Source of the DNA: an uncultured Myxococcales bacterium
GTDB taxonomy: Bacteria > Myxococcota_A > UBA9042
Length of the DNA stretch: 34,892 nucleotides
NCBI GenBank assembly: GCA_903924465.1
Contig: CAIYBN010000089.1
Location: forward strand, 1-34,892
Reading direction: 5' to 3'
The notes beneath the pieces are model-generated. The model did not search any database, was not told the DNA's origin, and saw only the letters and a list, made by a program, of their open reading frames with translations. The position numbers were made by a program, and so were the translations under genes. Positions 24,000-33,665 of the stretch are shown in pieces (position 1 is the first letter of the stretch; each line of letters starts with the position of its first letter).

Positions 24000-26531
24000 T
24001 TACGGGCACGGCGTAATCGGCTGATGCAAGCAGCCAGTCGTCGGATTGCAGCTATCGCTGGTGCAGGCGTTGCTGTCGTCGCAGTTCACGACCGAGCCGC
24101 CGGTGCACACCTGATACGTACACGTGTCATTGAACGTGCAGGCATTGCTGTCGTCGCATGGCCCGGTGGTGGCCACGTTTTGGCAGTTGCCGGACGCGTC
24201 GCAGCTGTCGGTCGTGCAGGTGTTGCCGTCGTCGCACTGCTTGGCGACGTTGAGACAGCCAGTGGAATGATCGCAAATGTCGGTCGTGCAGACGTTGCTG
24301 TCGTCGCATTTCAGCGCGGCGCCACCGACGCACATGCCGGAATTGCAGGCGTCTCCGACCGTGCACGCGTCGCCGTCGTTGCACGCTCCGGTGTTGTACG
24401 AGAAGGCGCATCCGCCCGTGGACGTGCACGAGTCCGTGGTGCACTGGTTGCCGTCGGCGCAAACCACGACGCTACCGGGGATCACGGTGCAGACGCCGGC
24501 TTGGCAACTGTGGGCGGCGCACACATCGCTGGTGTCGCAGGACCCGCTGGAGAGCTTGGTGTTGACGCAGCCTTTGACCGCGTCGCACTGGTCGGTGGTG
24601 CAGGAATTGGAGTCGTCGCAGTTCTGCATCGCGCCGGACACGCACTTGCCGCCGCTGCACTGGTCGCCGGTTGTGCACACCGAGCCGTCGTCGCAAGGCG
24701 AGGTGGTGTTGACGTGGACACAGCCGCCTGTCGCCATGGAGCACGAGTCGGTGGTGCAGGGATTGTTGTCATCGCAGGTGTTGAACTTGCCGCCACCGCA
24801 GGCCAGACCTTTGCAGGCCTCGCCGAGCGTGCACAGGTTGCCGTCGTCACAGGTACCTGGTGCGGGCGCATGGCTGCAACTGTGGTTGGCGTCACACGCA
24901 TCGGTGCTGCAGACGTTTCCGTCGTCGCAGTCGGCCGCTTGCTGACACACCACGAGCCATGCTGGATCCAGCTTGAATGTGACGGTCCAGGTGACGTCCG
25001 CGGGGATGGCCATTGCACTCACGCCAATGACGCGGACCTCGGTGACGCTGAAATCCGTCGTCGCCACGTCGGCGTTGGACGCGACGTTGAAGGCCGCGTC
25101 CACACCGGCCGTCCCCGCCTGTGCCGTGCCCGTGATTGCAGCGATTTTGTCCTGCCCGGCCTGAACGTGCGCCGCCAAAAAGCCGCCTTTCAGCGTATCC
25201 GTCACGAACGGTTCGCCACTTTGCGCGTACGAACTCGCTGGGAACGACAGCTTGAACTGCAACCCAGCGACTGGACTCAGCGCTTTGACGCGAACGTGGA
25301 CCACGGCGCTCAGCGCGTGGGTGGTGTGGCATTGCCCTTCCACGGCGCAGCCCCAGCCAGGACCGCAACCCGGACCGCACGTGCCGTTGCAGCCATCTGA
25401 TCCGCAGACTTTGCCGGTGCAGCTCGGTTGGCATTGGTTGGTGCACTTGCCGCCATTGCAGGCGATGCCCGTCGGACAGTCGCTGGCGCTCAGGCATTGC
25501 ACGCACGCGCCGTTGCTGCAGAGCGGCGTCGACCCGGTGCATTTCTGGCTAAGTGTGGCGCAGCTTTTGCCGGAGACGGTGCTGCACGTGACGACATCCT
25601 TGCCGAGGCAGGCGAGGCCAGAAGCGGCGTTGCCGGGACAGTCGCCAGCGTAGCCCGCAGTTGCGCAGTCAAAACCTGGGCAAATGCCGCCCGGGCAGTC
25701 GGCCACGCACGCCCCACCCACGCACGTGTTTCCGCCCGAACAGTCCGTGTTCTTTTGGCAAGCGACGCAAACGCCGCCTTTGCAAAATGGCGTGGCGCCG
25801 CCGCACGTGACGGGTGGTTGTGCGCACAGTTTGCCGCCAATCGGTACGCATTTGGCCACGGCGTCGTTCACGCAAATGGAGTCCGCCCCCGCGGCACATT
25901 CGCCGACGAAACCGACAGCGGCGCAACCTCCTGAAAACGGGCACCAATAGGGTGCGGCGCCCGTTGGGTCAGCGTCGGCTTGCGGCACACAGCCATATTT
26001 CGCACCGTCCCAGCCGCACTTCAAGCCAAGCGCCGCGCAATCCGTCTGGCCGTTGGGCGGAGCACAATGGAACAGGACGTCACCGTCGCAACACCCGGCG
26101 GCGGGAAGGCTCGGACAGTCAATCGGCGTGCACGTGCCGTTCTTGCACGTTCCAGAGTCACACCCGCAGACGATAAAACCGCCGCATCCGTCGGAAAACG
26201 TGCCACAGCCGGTGACCGTCGCGCAGGTCGCGGCCTGGCAGGTGTCCGCTGCAGCGGCGTCAGTTCCGGCTTGCGTGTCCTGGCCGCCAGGCGTGTCGAC
26301 CGTCGCGTCGGGAACGTCGTCCGAGGCATCGCCGAGCGCGTCGCCGAGCGCGTCGCCGGGCAGCGCGCCATCCGGGCTCAACCCGTCCCCCTCCTGGGCC
26401 GCAGCATCGGTGGCGGTTACCGAGTCGTCGACCGTTTGGTCCACGTCAACCGCCGTAGCTGGAGGTGACTTGGCACCCGCGCCACAACCCATGACCAACG
26501 ACATCACAACGAGAAGCCAGCTACTTCGCAT
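24000..26531 (-). CDS. Cys-rich lipoprotein with internal cohesin-like domain and CTDC repeats
   Basis: 843 aa. ATG 26531 has GAGGTG 5 nt upstream and starts 17 bp after the stop of the giant gene, so it is the last gene of a three-gene minus-strand run. A lipoprotein signal ends LVMGC (Cys16). An Asp/Ala linker runs to about 95. Cys modules fill about 98-400, including a CCDGD...CGWDGAKYGC...ADPTGAAP block also found in the giant protein. Residues about 405-523 contain no Cys and read as a beta-sandwich (AVVHVRVKALSPVAGLQFKL, AGQDKIAAITG, FSVTEVRVIG), with the GxQFxLxY-like motif of cohesins. About 530-843 are CDDGN-CT-D-CD repeats. Because the neighbouring gene ends in dockerin-like repeats, this is probably a surface receptor for that protein. 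The cohesin assignment is by eye. Confidence 0.85.
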   Translation of the reverse strand: MRSSWLLVVMSLVMGCGAGAKSPPATAVDVDQTVDDSVTATDAAAQEGDGLSPDGALPGDALGDALGDASDDVPDATVDTPGGQDTQAGTDAAAADTCQAATCATVTGCGTFSDGCGGFIVCGCDSGTCKNGTCTPIDCPSLPAAGCCDGDVLFHCAPPNGQTDCAALGLKCGWDGAKYGCVPQADADPTGAAPYWCPFSGGCAAVGFVGECAAGADSICVNDAVAKCVPIGGKLCAQPPVTCGGATPFCKGGVCVACQKNTDCSGGNTCVGGACVADCPGGICPGFDCATAGYAGDCPGNAASGLACLGKDVVTCSTVSGKSCATLSQKCTGSTPLCSNGACVQCLSASDCPTGIACNGGKCTNQCQPSCTGKVCGSDGCNGTCGPGCGPGWGCAVEGQCHTTHALSAVVHVRVKALSPVAGLQFKLSFPASSYAQSGEPFVTDTLKGGFLAAHVQAGQDKIAAITGTAQAGTAGVDAAFNVASNADVATTDFSVTEVRVIGVSAMAIPADVTWTVTFKLDPAWLVVCQQAADCDDGNVCSTDACDANHSCSHAPAPGTCDDGNLCTLGEACKGLACGGGKFNTCDDNNPCTTDSCSMATGGCVHVNTTSPCDDGSVCTTGDQCSGGKCVSGAMQNCDDSNSCTTDQCDAVKGCVNTKLSSGSCDTSDVCAAHSCQAGVCTVIPGSVVVCADGNQCTTDSCTSTGGCAFSYNTGACNDGDACTVGDACNSGMCVGGAALKCDDSNVCTTDICDHSTGCLNVAKQCDDGNTCTTDSCDASGNCQNVATTGPCDDSNACTFNDTCTYQVCTGGSVVNCDDSNACTSDSCNPTTGCLHQPITPCP

Positions 26532-26548
26532 GGTTTCACCTCACAAGC

Positions 26549-29500
26549 TTAGGGACAGAGCGGCCCTGGCAGCAGGCCAAATCCGAGGACGGTTTCCAAA
26601 ATGGCCACGACGTCCGCGACATCGATGAGGCCGTCAAGAGCTGCCGCAGGTACGACGTCGCCGTTCAGCGACTGCAACGCCGTGGCGGTCGCGTTACCGA
26701 CCGCCAATTGCAGTGCCGTCAGGACGTCGTCCATGTTCAGACAGCCATTTGGCTTCTGGGCCGGCGCGACGTCACCAGGCACTTTCGTGCACGGGCAAAT
26801 GCCGCCGCACGTATCCGGTTGTCCGCAACTCGCCGCGCCGCATTTCGGCTGGCAAATCGTGCCCGCGCACGCGAGCGGAGCGGTGCCGCTCGGATCGGCC
26901 GATGCGGTTGCCGTGCAGCCGTATGACTTGCCGGTCCAGCCACACGTGTTGCCCCCGGTGCCGCAGCTCTTTTGAATCCATTTGCCGCCGACACATTGGT
27001 GAAGTGTGGTGCCGCTGCAGCAGCCAGCTGTCGGCATGCCATTGCACGCATTCGATTCTGGCACGCATTTGCCGGACATGCAGGCTTGCCCGGTCGCGCA
27101 GCCGCACTGAATCTTCGCGCCACAACCGTTGTCGACAGCGCCACACGCACCTTTGAGTTGCGCGCAGGTCTTCGGCTTGCAGGTCTGGCATTTGCTCGCC
27201 TTGCAGCTGGTCCCAGGCGCACACGAGCCAGAGCAGTTCAGGTAGCCGCCGCAGCCGTTTGGCAACGTCGTACCGCACTTTCCGGGGAAGTTGGCGCAGG
27301 TCTTGGGCGTGCACGTCTTGCAGCCGGGTCCCTTGCACGCGGCCACGCCGGTCTTTGGGTTGATCACGCCATTGGTGCTGCAGTTGATGAACTTTCCACA
27401 GCCGTCTGAAACGGATGATCCGGTTGTTCCCGGCATGGCCGAGCACTTCTTGGGAACACACGCAGCGCACTCACCGGTGTTCTCGCCTTTCACGAACTTG
27501 CACTTGCCGGAGGCGCACAGGTTCGCCGACTCCATGACGCCGCAGCCATTGACCACGCTGGTCCAGACCGCGCCGGATTCACTGTTCTGCATGGACGGGT
27601 TTGCACCACAACTTTGGGTTTCCGTTGGCATGCAGAGCTTGCTGCTCTCGTCGCATTCCCAGTTCGTCGGGCAGAGGTCGTTGTTGGGATCGCACGCCTG
27701 CGCCGGCCCGCAATAGCCCTGGCCGGTCGGATTCGAAGGGTCGTTGAGCACGCATCGCCCGGACTGGCACTCGGCGTTCGTCGCGCAGTTGCCGCAGTTC
27801 GCCGCCTGACCATTCTTCGCCCGACACACCCCCTTGTTGCAGATCTGGTCCGCTGGGCAGTTCCGCGTGCAGTCGAGGAGAGCGCCGCATTTGTTGGGCA
27901 ACTTGTCACCGCACAAGCCGGGGTAGTCCGCGCACGTCGCCAGCTTTTGGCAAACGCCGCCAGGTACACATGCGCCTTGGACGCAGGCGGTATCCACTGG
28001 ACACTCGACGGTTTTCAAGATGTTGTCGCAGCTGTCGATCGTCTGGACGGTGTTGCCTTCGCACTCGGTGTGCGTGACCGGCGTGCACTGATCGGTGTCG
28101 GGCGAGCAAATCCAGCCAGACGCGCAGTCGCCGTCGGTATCACATTCCGCCTTGAGGCCGCAGACACCGCCCTCCGTCTCAAAGCCGGGAACGGCCACGC
28201 AAACGCCGGCAACTCCGCATTCTCCGGGGCTGTCATCGCATGATTTGCAGCTCTGCTCGAACATGGGGTTGACGCACGTGCCGGCAACACACTTCTCGCT
28301 CTTGTTGCAGTTCGCGGAGCAGTCCAGCGTGCCGCCCACACCGTCGCTGAGCGCGGTACCGCACGATCCGACGTAGGCGGCACATGTCTTCTTGTTCGCA
28401 GGGATCGCCACGCACGCGCCGGAGATGCACGCGGCACTCGCGCCACAGCCGCATTTGAGCTCGTCGTTGCAACCGTTGAACAGAAGACCGCACTTGCCTG
28501 GGAAATCGGTACACGACTTGGGTGTGCACGTGCCGGCCGGTGCCACCGCGATGCACACCTTGGGCTGGGCCGTTTGGTCGCATATCTGGCCGGGAACTGC
28601 CGCGCAGCATGCTTCGCAGCCTGGCTCGCAGGAATTGCCGCAGTCGGGACCACAAGCGCAGTAGCCGAGCTTCTTGCACACGCTCATGTCGTTGTCCGAC
28701 GGATCACAGTTGGCGTTGGCCAGAGACAGCGCTTTCCAATCCGTCACGTTCGTGGCCCAGGTCTTGGCGACGGCCAATGTCGTGCAGATGTTCGGCCCGC
28801 CCGTCGCCGCCTGCGCGTCGATCAGGCACTTGGTCGCCATGCGGCATTGATCGCAGCTGACACCGGACGTGCTCTGGTTCAGCGACTCCAGATTGCACGC
28901 GAGTTCCGGTGAGTACTTGATCGGACAAATCGGCGCGATCTTCACGGACCGCGATGCCCAGTTGCAGATCTGATTTGGGTTCGCGCTCGTGTTCAGACCA
29001 AGGGAGCACCCTTGGGTCAGGAGCGCGGCGCACACAGCCTTGTACGGACCACACCATTCCATCGACGTCTGGACATCCGCCGTGCAGGCCGAAACCCCCA
29101 GCGCTTCGATCGCGGCTGTGCACTGCTGACAAGCCGCCCCAGGCGCAAGCGGCGGTTGCGCTGCGCCCAACGCCCATTTCAACATCATCGATTGCGTGTT
29201 GTTCGTGAGCGATCCGGACTCAGGCACCACGTCGCTCGAGGTGTCCGGATTGATGCGAACCGTGATCTGATGCGTGTTCGTGTCGCCTGGCGTCGGCTGG
29301 CAGTGGGACGTGTCCAGCGTCACCGAGTCGCCCGAAGTCACGGTGTCGTGCAGTTGCTTGAGCGTGCCCTGCGTGAAGTCCAGGGACAGTTTGGACGCGT
29401 CCGACACCACGTATTTCGAAGCACCTGCCGCCAACGAGACCGTGCCCATGGCGCAGGGCAGACCGTCGAAGTCAAGCTCAATCGGCACAGCCAAATAGGC

Positions 29501-32500
29501 GTGCTTGCTGTCATTTGCGACGTTCATCGCGTAGAACACGCCATCGATGATGTTCGGCAGCGGAGGCTGGGCCTGGATGCTGACTGCCTTGAAGTCGACG
29601 ACCTTTTCCTGCCAGTCCAGCGTGTCGACCAGCTGATTATCGGTGAGCAGCAGTTCCTGAGCTTTCAGCACGCCGTCCGGGTCCGCGAATACCTGCACCG
29701 TGTGCGCGCCGGGCTTGGTGGGCCAGCAGTCCTTGGGCACTGTGTCGAGCACCAGCACCTTCGGCGTGCCAATGCTCAGGCCGTTGACGGGAATTTGCGC
29801 GCAAACGACGTCGTCGATGGACACGCGAACGCCAAATACGGTGCCATAGGGAATGTCGACCAGGCCGGTGTTGGACACCGTAATGGACAGGGAGAAGGTA
29901 TCGCCGACCACAGGATCGGCCGGAAAGCTGTCGCTGCCGTCGACGACGATGTTGGGTTTGCTCACCGAACCTGCGACGCAGTTGTTGGCGTAGCAGGTCG
30001 TGCCGCCGAGGCAATCTGTCTGCGCTTTGCACTCGACAGCCACGCACGTGTGGGAAGTGGTGTTGCACACAGTCAAGCCATCGCAGTCGTCCGACGAGAC
30101 GCAGTCAACGCAGCTCGCCACCTTGTTGCCGGCTTTGTCTATGCCATCCAGGCACACTTGGTTGGCCTTGCAAGCGGTGGTCGTCATGCAATTGATGGCT
30201 TGAGGGCTGATGGCGTTGTAGATGCCGTTGGTGTTGGCACCAAAGTTGGTGCAGGTCTGGACGCCGTCGGCGCAGACGGAAACGACGCCGGGATTTGGCA
30301 CACAGGCGGCACCGGCGCCTTGCGCGGCGAAACTCTGGCAGGTTCCAAGTTGCTTGCATGTGCTCGACGCGATGTCGCAATACCACGTCGGGTCATGGGC
30401 AGCCATGCATTCCGCATCCTTGAGACATTCGACGCAACAGCTTGGGCAGACGTAGCCGGAGGGCGCCGGATCGGAAGCCACTGGAGTTCCTGTGGGTACG
30501 CACTCCTTGGTGCCGCAAGTCGCCATCGGCACGAGGCAGGAAATGCCGTCAAACCATTTGCACACATAGGGCGTTCCCGCCTTGCCATCGCCGTCGGGGC
30601 ACTCGACATGCTGCATCGACAGGACGGAGTTGACAAAGCCGGAGATCGAGAGCGCCGGCGGGTCGATCGGGAACGAACACAAGCCTTTGGAGCCTTCCAC
30701 CGCGTCGCACGTGCCTATCGGCGCGCACTTGGGCGGAAAAGTTGTGTCGTGGCAAGTCTCGCCCGGGTTGCCACAAACAACGTCCGACTTGCAGCCGCAA
30801 GCGAGCGCGCCGCCGGTGCTTGGCGCGAGGCAATAGGGCGCGTCGCCGCTGCAGGTCGTCTTGGTTGTCCAACACGGGACTTCGCCTGCGCTTGCAGCGA
30901 GGCAGACCCAAATATCGCCTTTGCCGCCGCTCGCATCCGCGCAACGTTCCGCACCGACGTCGCTTTCCGCACAGCGCACCGTCGTCGTTGCAGCGGCCGG
31001 GCATTGCGGCTTCGGAATGCACTTGGGCACGCCGCCGACTATGTCACAGTAGCTGGATGCACAGCTCGGATCGGGGCCAACGGTACACTCGGCACAAACG
31101 GGCGGATTTGGCCCGTTGGCATCGAAGCAAGCCTTGCCGTCCCCACCGGGTCCGCACAAGGTCGTCGTGGCGTGCCAACACCACGGACCGGAGGTAAATT
31201 GCTTGCACTCCAGGATCGTCCCAGGTTTGCCGTTGCCATTGCTGCAGGTCAAACCATCCTGATCGCCGTCTTTTGCGTCGCCAATCGCACACGGCTCGAG
31301 CGCACCGGCGCTGGCGATGTCCGCGCACGCAGTCACGCACATGTGGCTGGGCCCGCAGGCGGAGCCGTTCGCATTGCCCTGGCAGTCCTTGTCGGTCAAG
31401 CATTCGACGCATGCCGCGCCGGACGGTCCTTCCAAGCAATACGCGCTGCAATTCATGGCGGGGGCGGCGCTTTCCACCTCACAGAAAATGCTCGGATCTG
31501 TCTTGGTTTTTGTGCAAGTCTGGATCGCGCCGGGCTTGCCTGATCCCGCGGAGCAGCGCGTCGCACCTTCGAGTGTACACGGGCCTTTGATGGTCGCATC
31601 TTTTGCCGCGAGAAACGGACAGGTCGGCTGGCACTTGTCGGTGAATGCGTTGCAGCTTGGCCCGATCGCGGAGTCGGCGCAGTCCTGATCTTTCAGACAC
31701 TCCACGCATTCAGGGTCACCTTGGATGGGGTCGTAGCAGACGCTGTCGTTGCCCTCACAGTCCACCTTGGCGTTTTCGACCCAACACTTGGATGGGCCAT
31801 TGCCCAACGGTGTGCAGACAAGCGCGAAGCCGTTCTGGTCGTCTCCACCGGAACACTTGGTGCCATCGAGTTCGTCCACCGCTGTCAGCGAGGCGCACGA
31901 GCCAAAGTTGGGCGTCGGCGTGCTGGCATTTTTCAGGTCGTCGCACGTTTGATAACAGCCGTAGGTTGGTGTATTACCCGTATTATCGCAGGCCGTGCCG
32001 TTCGGTGAGCCTGTACAGTTCGCGTCGTTGATGCACTCCACGCAACCTGGCGGTGCTGGGCCCCACGGGTCATGGCAGAAGTTACACGGCGCTACGGTGG
32101 ACCTCTTGTAGCATTTCGCGGTGCCAAACGCCGTGCATGTCAGAGGATACCCAGCTGCAAAATCGCCATTTTCACAGTAGGTACCGGTGCCGCCATCCTT
32201 GGCCGACGAACAAACGCCATGGGCCTCCGGGTAATCGGCACACTCCTTCGCTACGCACTGAATGCCCAAGCATTTCTTGTCGGGCGAACCACAATCGGTC
32301 AGTTGATCGGCCACCGTACATTCGATGCACTCGGTGCTGCTGCCCGTGCCCTGGCACGTTTTGCATTTCTCCTGAAACACGTAACAGTTGGTCCCGGCGT
32401 TGACCGCTTTGCAGTCGTAGATGTCGTTGCCGTTGCACTTCAGGTCAACGCCGATGCTGGAGCATGTCCCTTGGCCGTTGGTGTTCAGATACTCGGAACA

Positions 32501-33616
32501 AGGCCGCCAGCCGCAGGTGTGCGTCGACAAATTGCATTCCTTATCCGGGTTATTGCAGTCCCCATCCGAGTTGCATTGCGAACATTGTACGGCAAAGGGT
32601 GGCGCGTCCGTGCACACGTGGTTGACGCCAGAACACGTTTCGCTCGCTTCCCAACACCGCGCGGCGCTGTTCTTCTGCACGCAAGTTTGCACAACCGTGT
32701 TGCCGTTCACACACTGCTTGTCGGACACAGTCGAGCACGTCTGAAGGCCATAATCCGAACACGTCTTCCACTCACACGTCGCGATGTTGCCGCCGGCGAC
32801 GCACTTCTGGTTCGGTGGATCCTCGCATTCCGACGCAGAATTCGCGTCTGTTGGATCACAGTCGTCGCAACCACCCTCGTAGCAGGAACTGTCCGCCCCC
32901 GTGCAGTCGGGCTGCAGGACCCAACAAGCGGTCTGGGGATTGAACGTGACGCATTTTTTGGCCGTGTTGTCGTCATAGCACTGCGCCGCTTGGCCGCTGG
33001 AACACGACCCAACGTTGTTGCCATAATCGGCGCACGTCTTGTAGAGGCACTGACCACTGCTTGAACATTTCTGGTTCGGCGGATCCTCGCAATCGGCCGC
33101 AGGGTTGGAATCTGTGGGATTGCAGTCATCACACAGGCCTTGATAGCACGAGCTGTCCGTGCCGGAGCAGTCAATCGTCTTCACCCAGCAAAAGGTGTCC
33201 GGTTCGAACTCGACGCAATGCTGAATCGTATCGGTATCGAAGCACGCGACCTGGCCGTACGTTGAGCACGGCCCGGTCATGCTGGCATTCACGGTCGTAT
33301 TGTCGCACTTACCCCACTTGCAGACGTTGTTGATGCAGGAGTTGCTGTTCACGCAGTCCGAGTTGTCGTCGCATTCGACACACGCGAATTGATTCGACCA
33401 GTAGACTTTGCCGCAAACATCGTCGGTGTCGTTGCAGTTGGCCGTTTTGACGGTCCACGCACCGTTGTCGCATTCCATGAGCTCCGTCGGGCTGTTACAG
33501 CAGGTTTGGCCATAAGTGCAGCTGCCTGTGCATTGCGCCCACGCCCCGCTCGACCACAGCCCAACCCCGCATACGACCATGGCCATCAGCAGAATCTGTT
33601 TCGCCCAATACGCCAT
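26549..33616 (-). CDS. Giant secreted Cys-rich protein with CARDB-like region and C-terminal dockerin-like module
   Basis: 2355 aa, with ATG 33616 behind a weak G-rich ribosome binding site. A Sec signal peptide ends SSGAWAQ; there is no lipobox. Residues about 30-1210 are Cys-rich arrays, with an ~88-residue tandem unit near the N-terminus (DPTDANSASECEDPPNQKC type, about 125-300) and many CVEC--DADC modules. About 1220-1480 form a Cys-poor beta-rich stretch (PNIVVDGSDSFPADPVVGD, LSITVSNTGLVDIPYG) resembling CARDB adhesion domains. Further Cys modules include CTPKTCANFPGKCG and CKPKTCAQLKGACG types and the CGWTGKSYGC block shared with the next gene. The last 75 residues hold two 28-residue dockerin-like repeats (from 2281 and 2319). 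It is followed 17 bp later by the cohesin-like lipoprotein gene. The N-terminal coding part is less GC-rich than the rest. Confidence 0.9.
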   Translation of the reverse strand: MAYWAKQILLMAMVVCGVGLWSSGAWAQCTGSCTYGQTCCNSPTELMECDNGAWTVKTANCNDTDDVCGKVYWSNQFACVECDDNSDCVNSNSCINNVCKWGKCDNTTVNASMTGPCSTYGQVACFDTDTIQHCVEFEPDTFCWVKTIDCSGTDSSCYQGLCDDCNPTDSNPAADCEDPPNQKCSSSGQCLYKTCADYGNNVGSCSSGQAAQCYDDNTAKKCVTFNPQTACWVLQPDCTGADSSCYEGGCDDCDPTDANSASECEDPPNQKCVAGGNIATCEWKTCSDYGLQTCSTVSDKQCVNGNTVVQTCVQKNSAARCWEASETCSGVNHVCTDAPPFAVQCSQCNSDGDCNNPDKECNLSTHTCGWRPCSEYLNTNGQGTCSSIGVDLKCNGNDIYDCKAVNAGTNCYVFQEKCKTCQGTGSSTECIECTVADQLTDCGSPDKKCLGIQCVAKECADYPEAHGVCSSAKDGGTGTYCENGDFAAGYPLTCTAFGTAKCYKRSTVAPCNFCHDPWGPAPPGCVECINDANCTGSPNGTACDNTGNTPTYGCYQTCDDLKNASTPTPNFGSCASLTAVDELDGTKCSGGDDQNGFALVCTPLGNGPSKCWVENAKVDCEGNDSVCYDPIQGDPECVECLKDQDCADSAIGPSCNAFTDKCQPTCPFLAAKDATIKGPCTLEGATRCSAGSGKPGAIQTCTKTKTDPSIFCEVESAAPAMNCSAYCLEGPSGAACVECLTDKDCQGNANGSACGPSHMCVTACADIASAGALEPCAIGDAKDGDQDGLTCSNGNGKPGTILECKQFTSGPWCWHATTTLCGPGGDGKACFDANGPNPPVCAECTVGPDPSCASSYCDIVGGVPKCIPKPQCPAAATTTVRCAESDVGAERCADASGGKGDIWVCLAASAGEVPCWTTKTTCSGDAPYCLAPSTGGALACGCKSDVVCGNPGETCHDTTFPPKCAPIGTCDAVEGSKGLCSFPIDPPALSISGFVNSVLSMQHVECPDGDGKAGTPYVCKWFDGISCLVPMATCGTKECVPTGTPVASDPAPSGYVCPSCCVECLKDAECMAAHDPTWYCDIASSTCKQLGTCQSFAAQGAGAACVPNPGVVSVCADGVQTCTNFGANTNGIYNAISPQAINCMTTTACKANQVCLDGIDKAGNKVASCVDCVSSDDCDGLTVCNTTSHTCVAVECKAQTDCLGGTTCYANNCVAGSVSKPNIVVDGSDSFPADPVVGDTFSLSITVSNTGLVDIPYGTVFGVRVSIDDVVCAQIPVNGLSIGTPKVLVLDTVPKDCWPTKPGAHTVQVFADPDGVLKAQELLLTDNQLVDTLDWQEKVVDFKAVSIQAQPPLPNIIDGVFYAMNVANDSKHAYLAVPIELDFDGLPCAMGTVSLAAGASKYVVSDASKLSLDFTQGTLKQLHDTVTSGDSVTLDTSHCQPTPGDTNTHQITVRINPDTSSDVVPESGSLTNNTQSMMLKWALGAAQPPLAPGAACQQCTAAIEALGVSACTADVQTSMEWCGPYKAVCAALLTQGCSLGLNTSANPNQICNWASRSVKIAPICPIKYSPELACNLESLNQSTSGVSCDQCRMATKCLIDAQAATGGPNICTTLAVAKTWATNVTDWKALSLANANCDPSDNDMSVCKKLGYCACGPDCGNSCEPGCEACCAAVPGQICDQTAQPKVCIAVAPAGTCTPKSCTDFPGKCGLLFNGCNDELKCGCGASAACISGACVAIPANKKTCAAYVGSCGTALSDGVGGTLDCSANCNKSEKCVAGTCVNPMFEQSCKSCDDSPGECGVAGVCVAVPGFETEGGVCGLKAECDTDGDCASGWICSPDTDQCTPVTHTECEGNTVQTIDSCDNILKTVECPVDTACVQGACVPGGVCQKLATCADYPGLCGDKLPNKCGALLDCTRNCPADQICNKGVCRAKNGQAANCGNCATNAECQSGRCVLNDPSNPTGQGYCGPAQACDPNNDLCPTNWECDESSKLCMPTETQSCGANPSMQNSESGAVWTSVVNGCGVMESANLCASGKCKFVKGENTGECAACVPKKCSAMPGTTGSSVSDGCGKFINCSTNGVINPKTGVAACKGPGCKTCTPKTCANFPGKCGTTLPNGCGGYLNCSGSCAPGTSCKASKCQTCKPKTCAQLKGACGAVDNGCGAKIQCGCATGQACMSGKCVPESNACNGMPTAGCCSGTTLHQCVGGKWIQKSCGTGGNTCGWTGKSYGCTATASADPSGTAPLACAGTICQPKCGAASCGQPDTCGGICPCTKVPGDVAPAQKPNGCLNMDDVLTALQLAVGNATATALQSLNGDVVPAAALDGLIDVADVVAILETVLGFGLLPGPLCP

Positions 33617-33665
33617 CGTTCCCCCCTGCCCGCTCGTTCGCTCTGCGCGCGCGGTCGATACCGCC

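Noticed and set aside
29012..31543. 843-codon ORF antisense to the giant Cys-rich gene
   Set aside because: Same cause: stop-free complement of Cys-rich codons. The minus-strand frame has the signal peptide and recognisable modules.
33617..33665. Terminator between the last two minus-strand genes
   Set aside because: No GC stem with a T-run is seen in the 49-bp gap; co-transcription is more likely.
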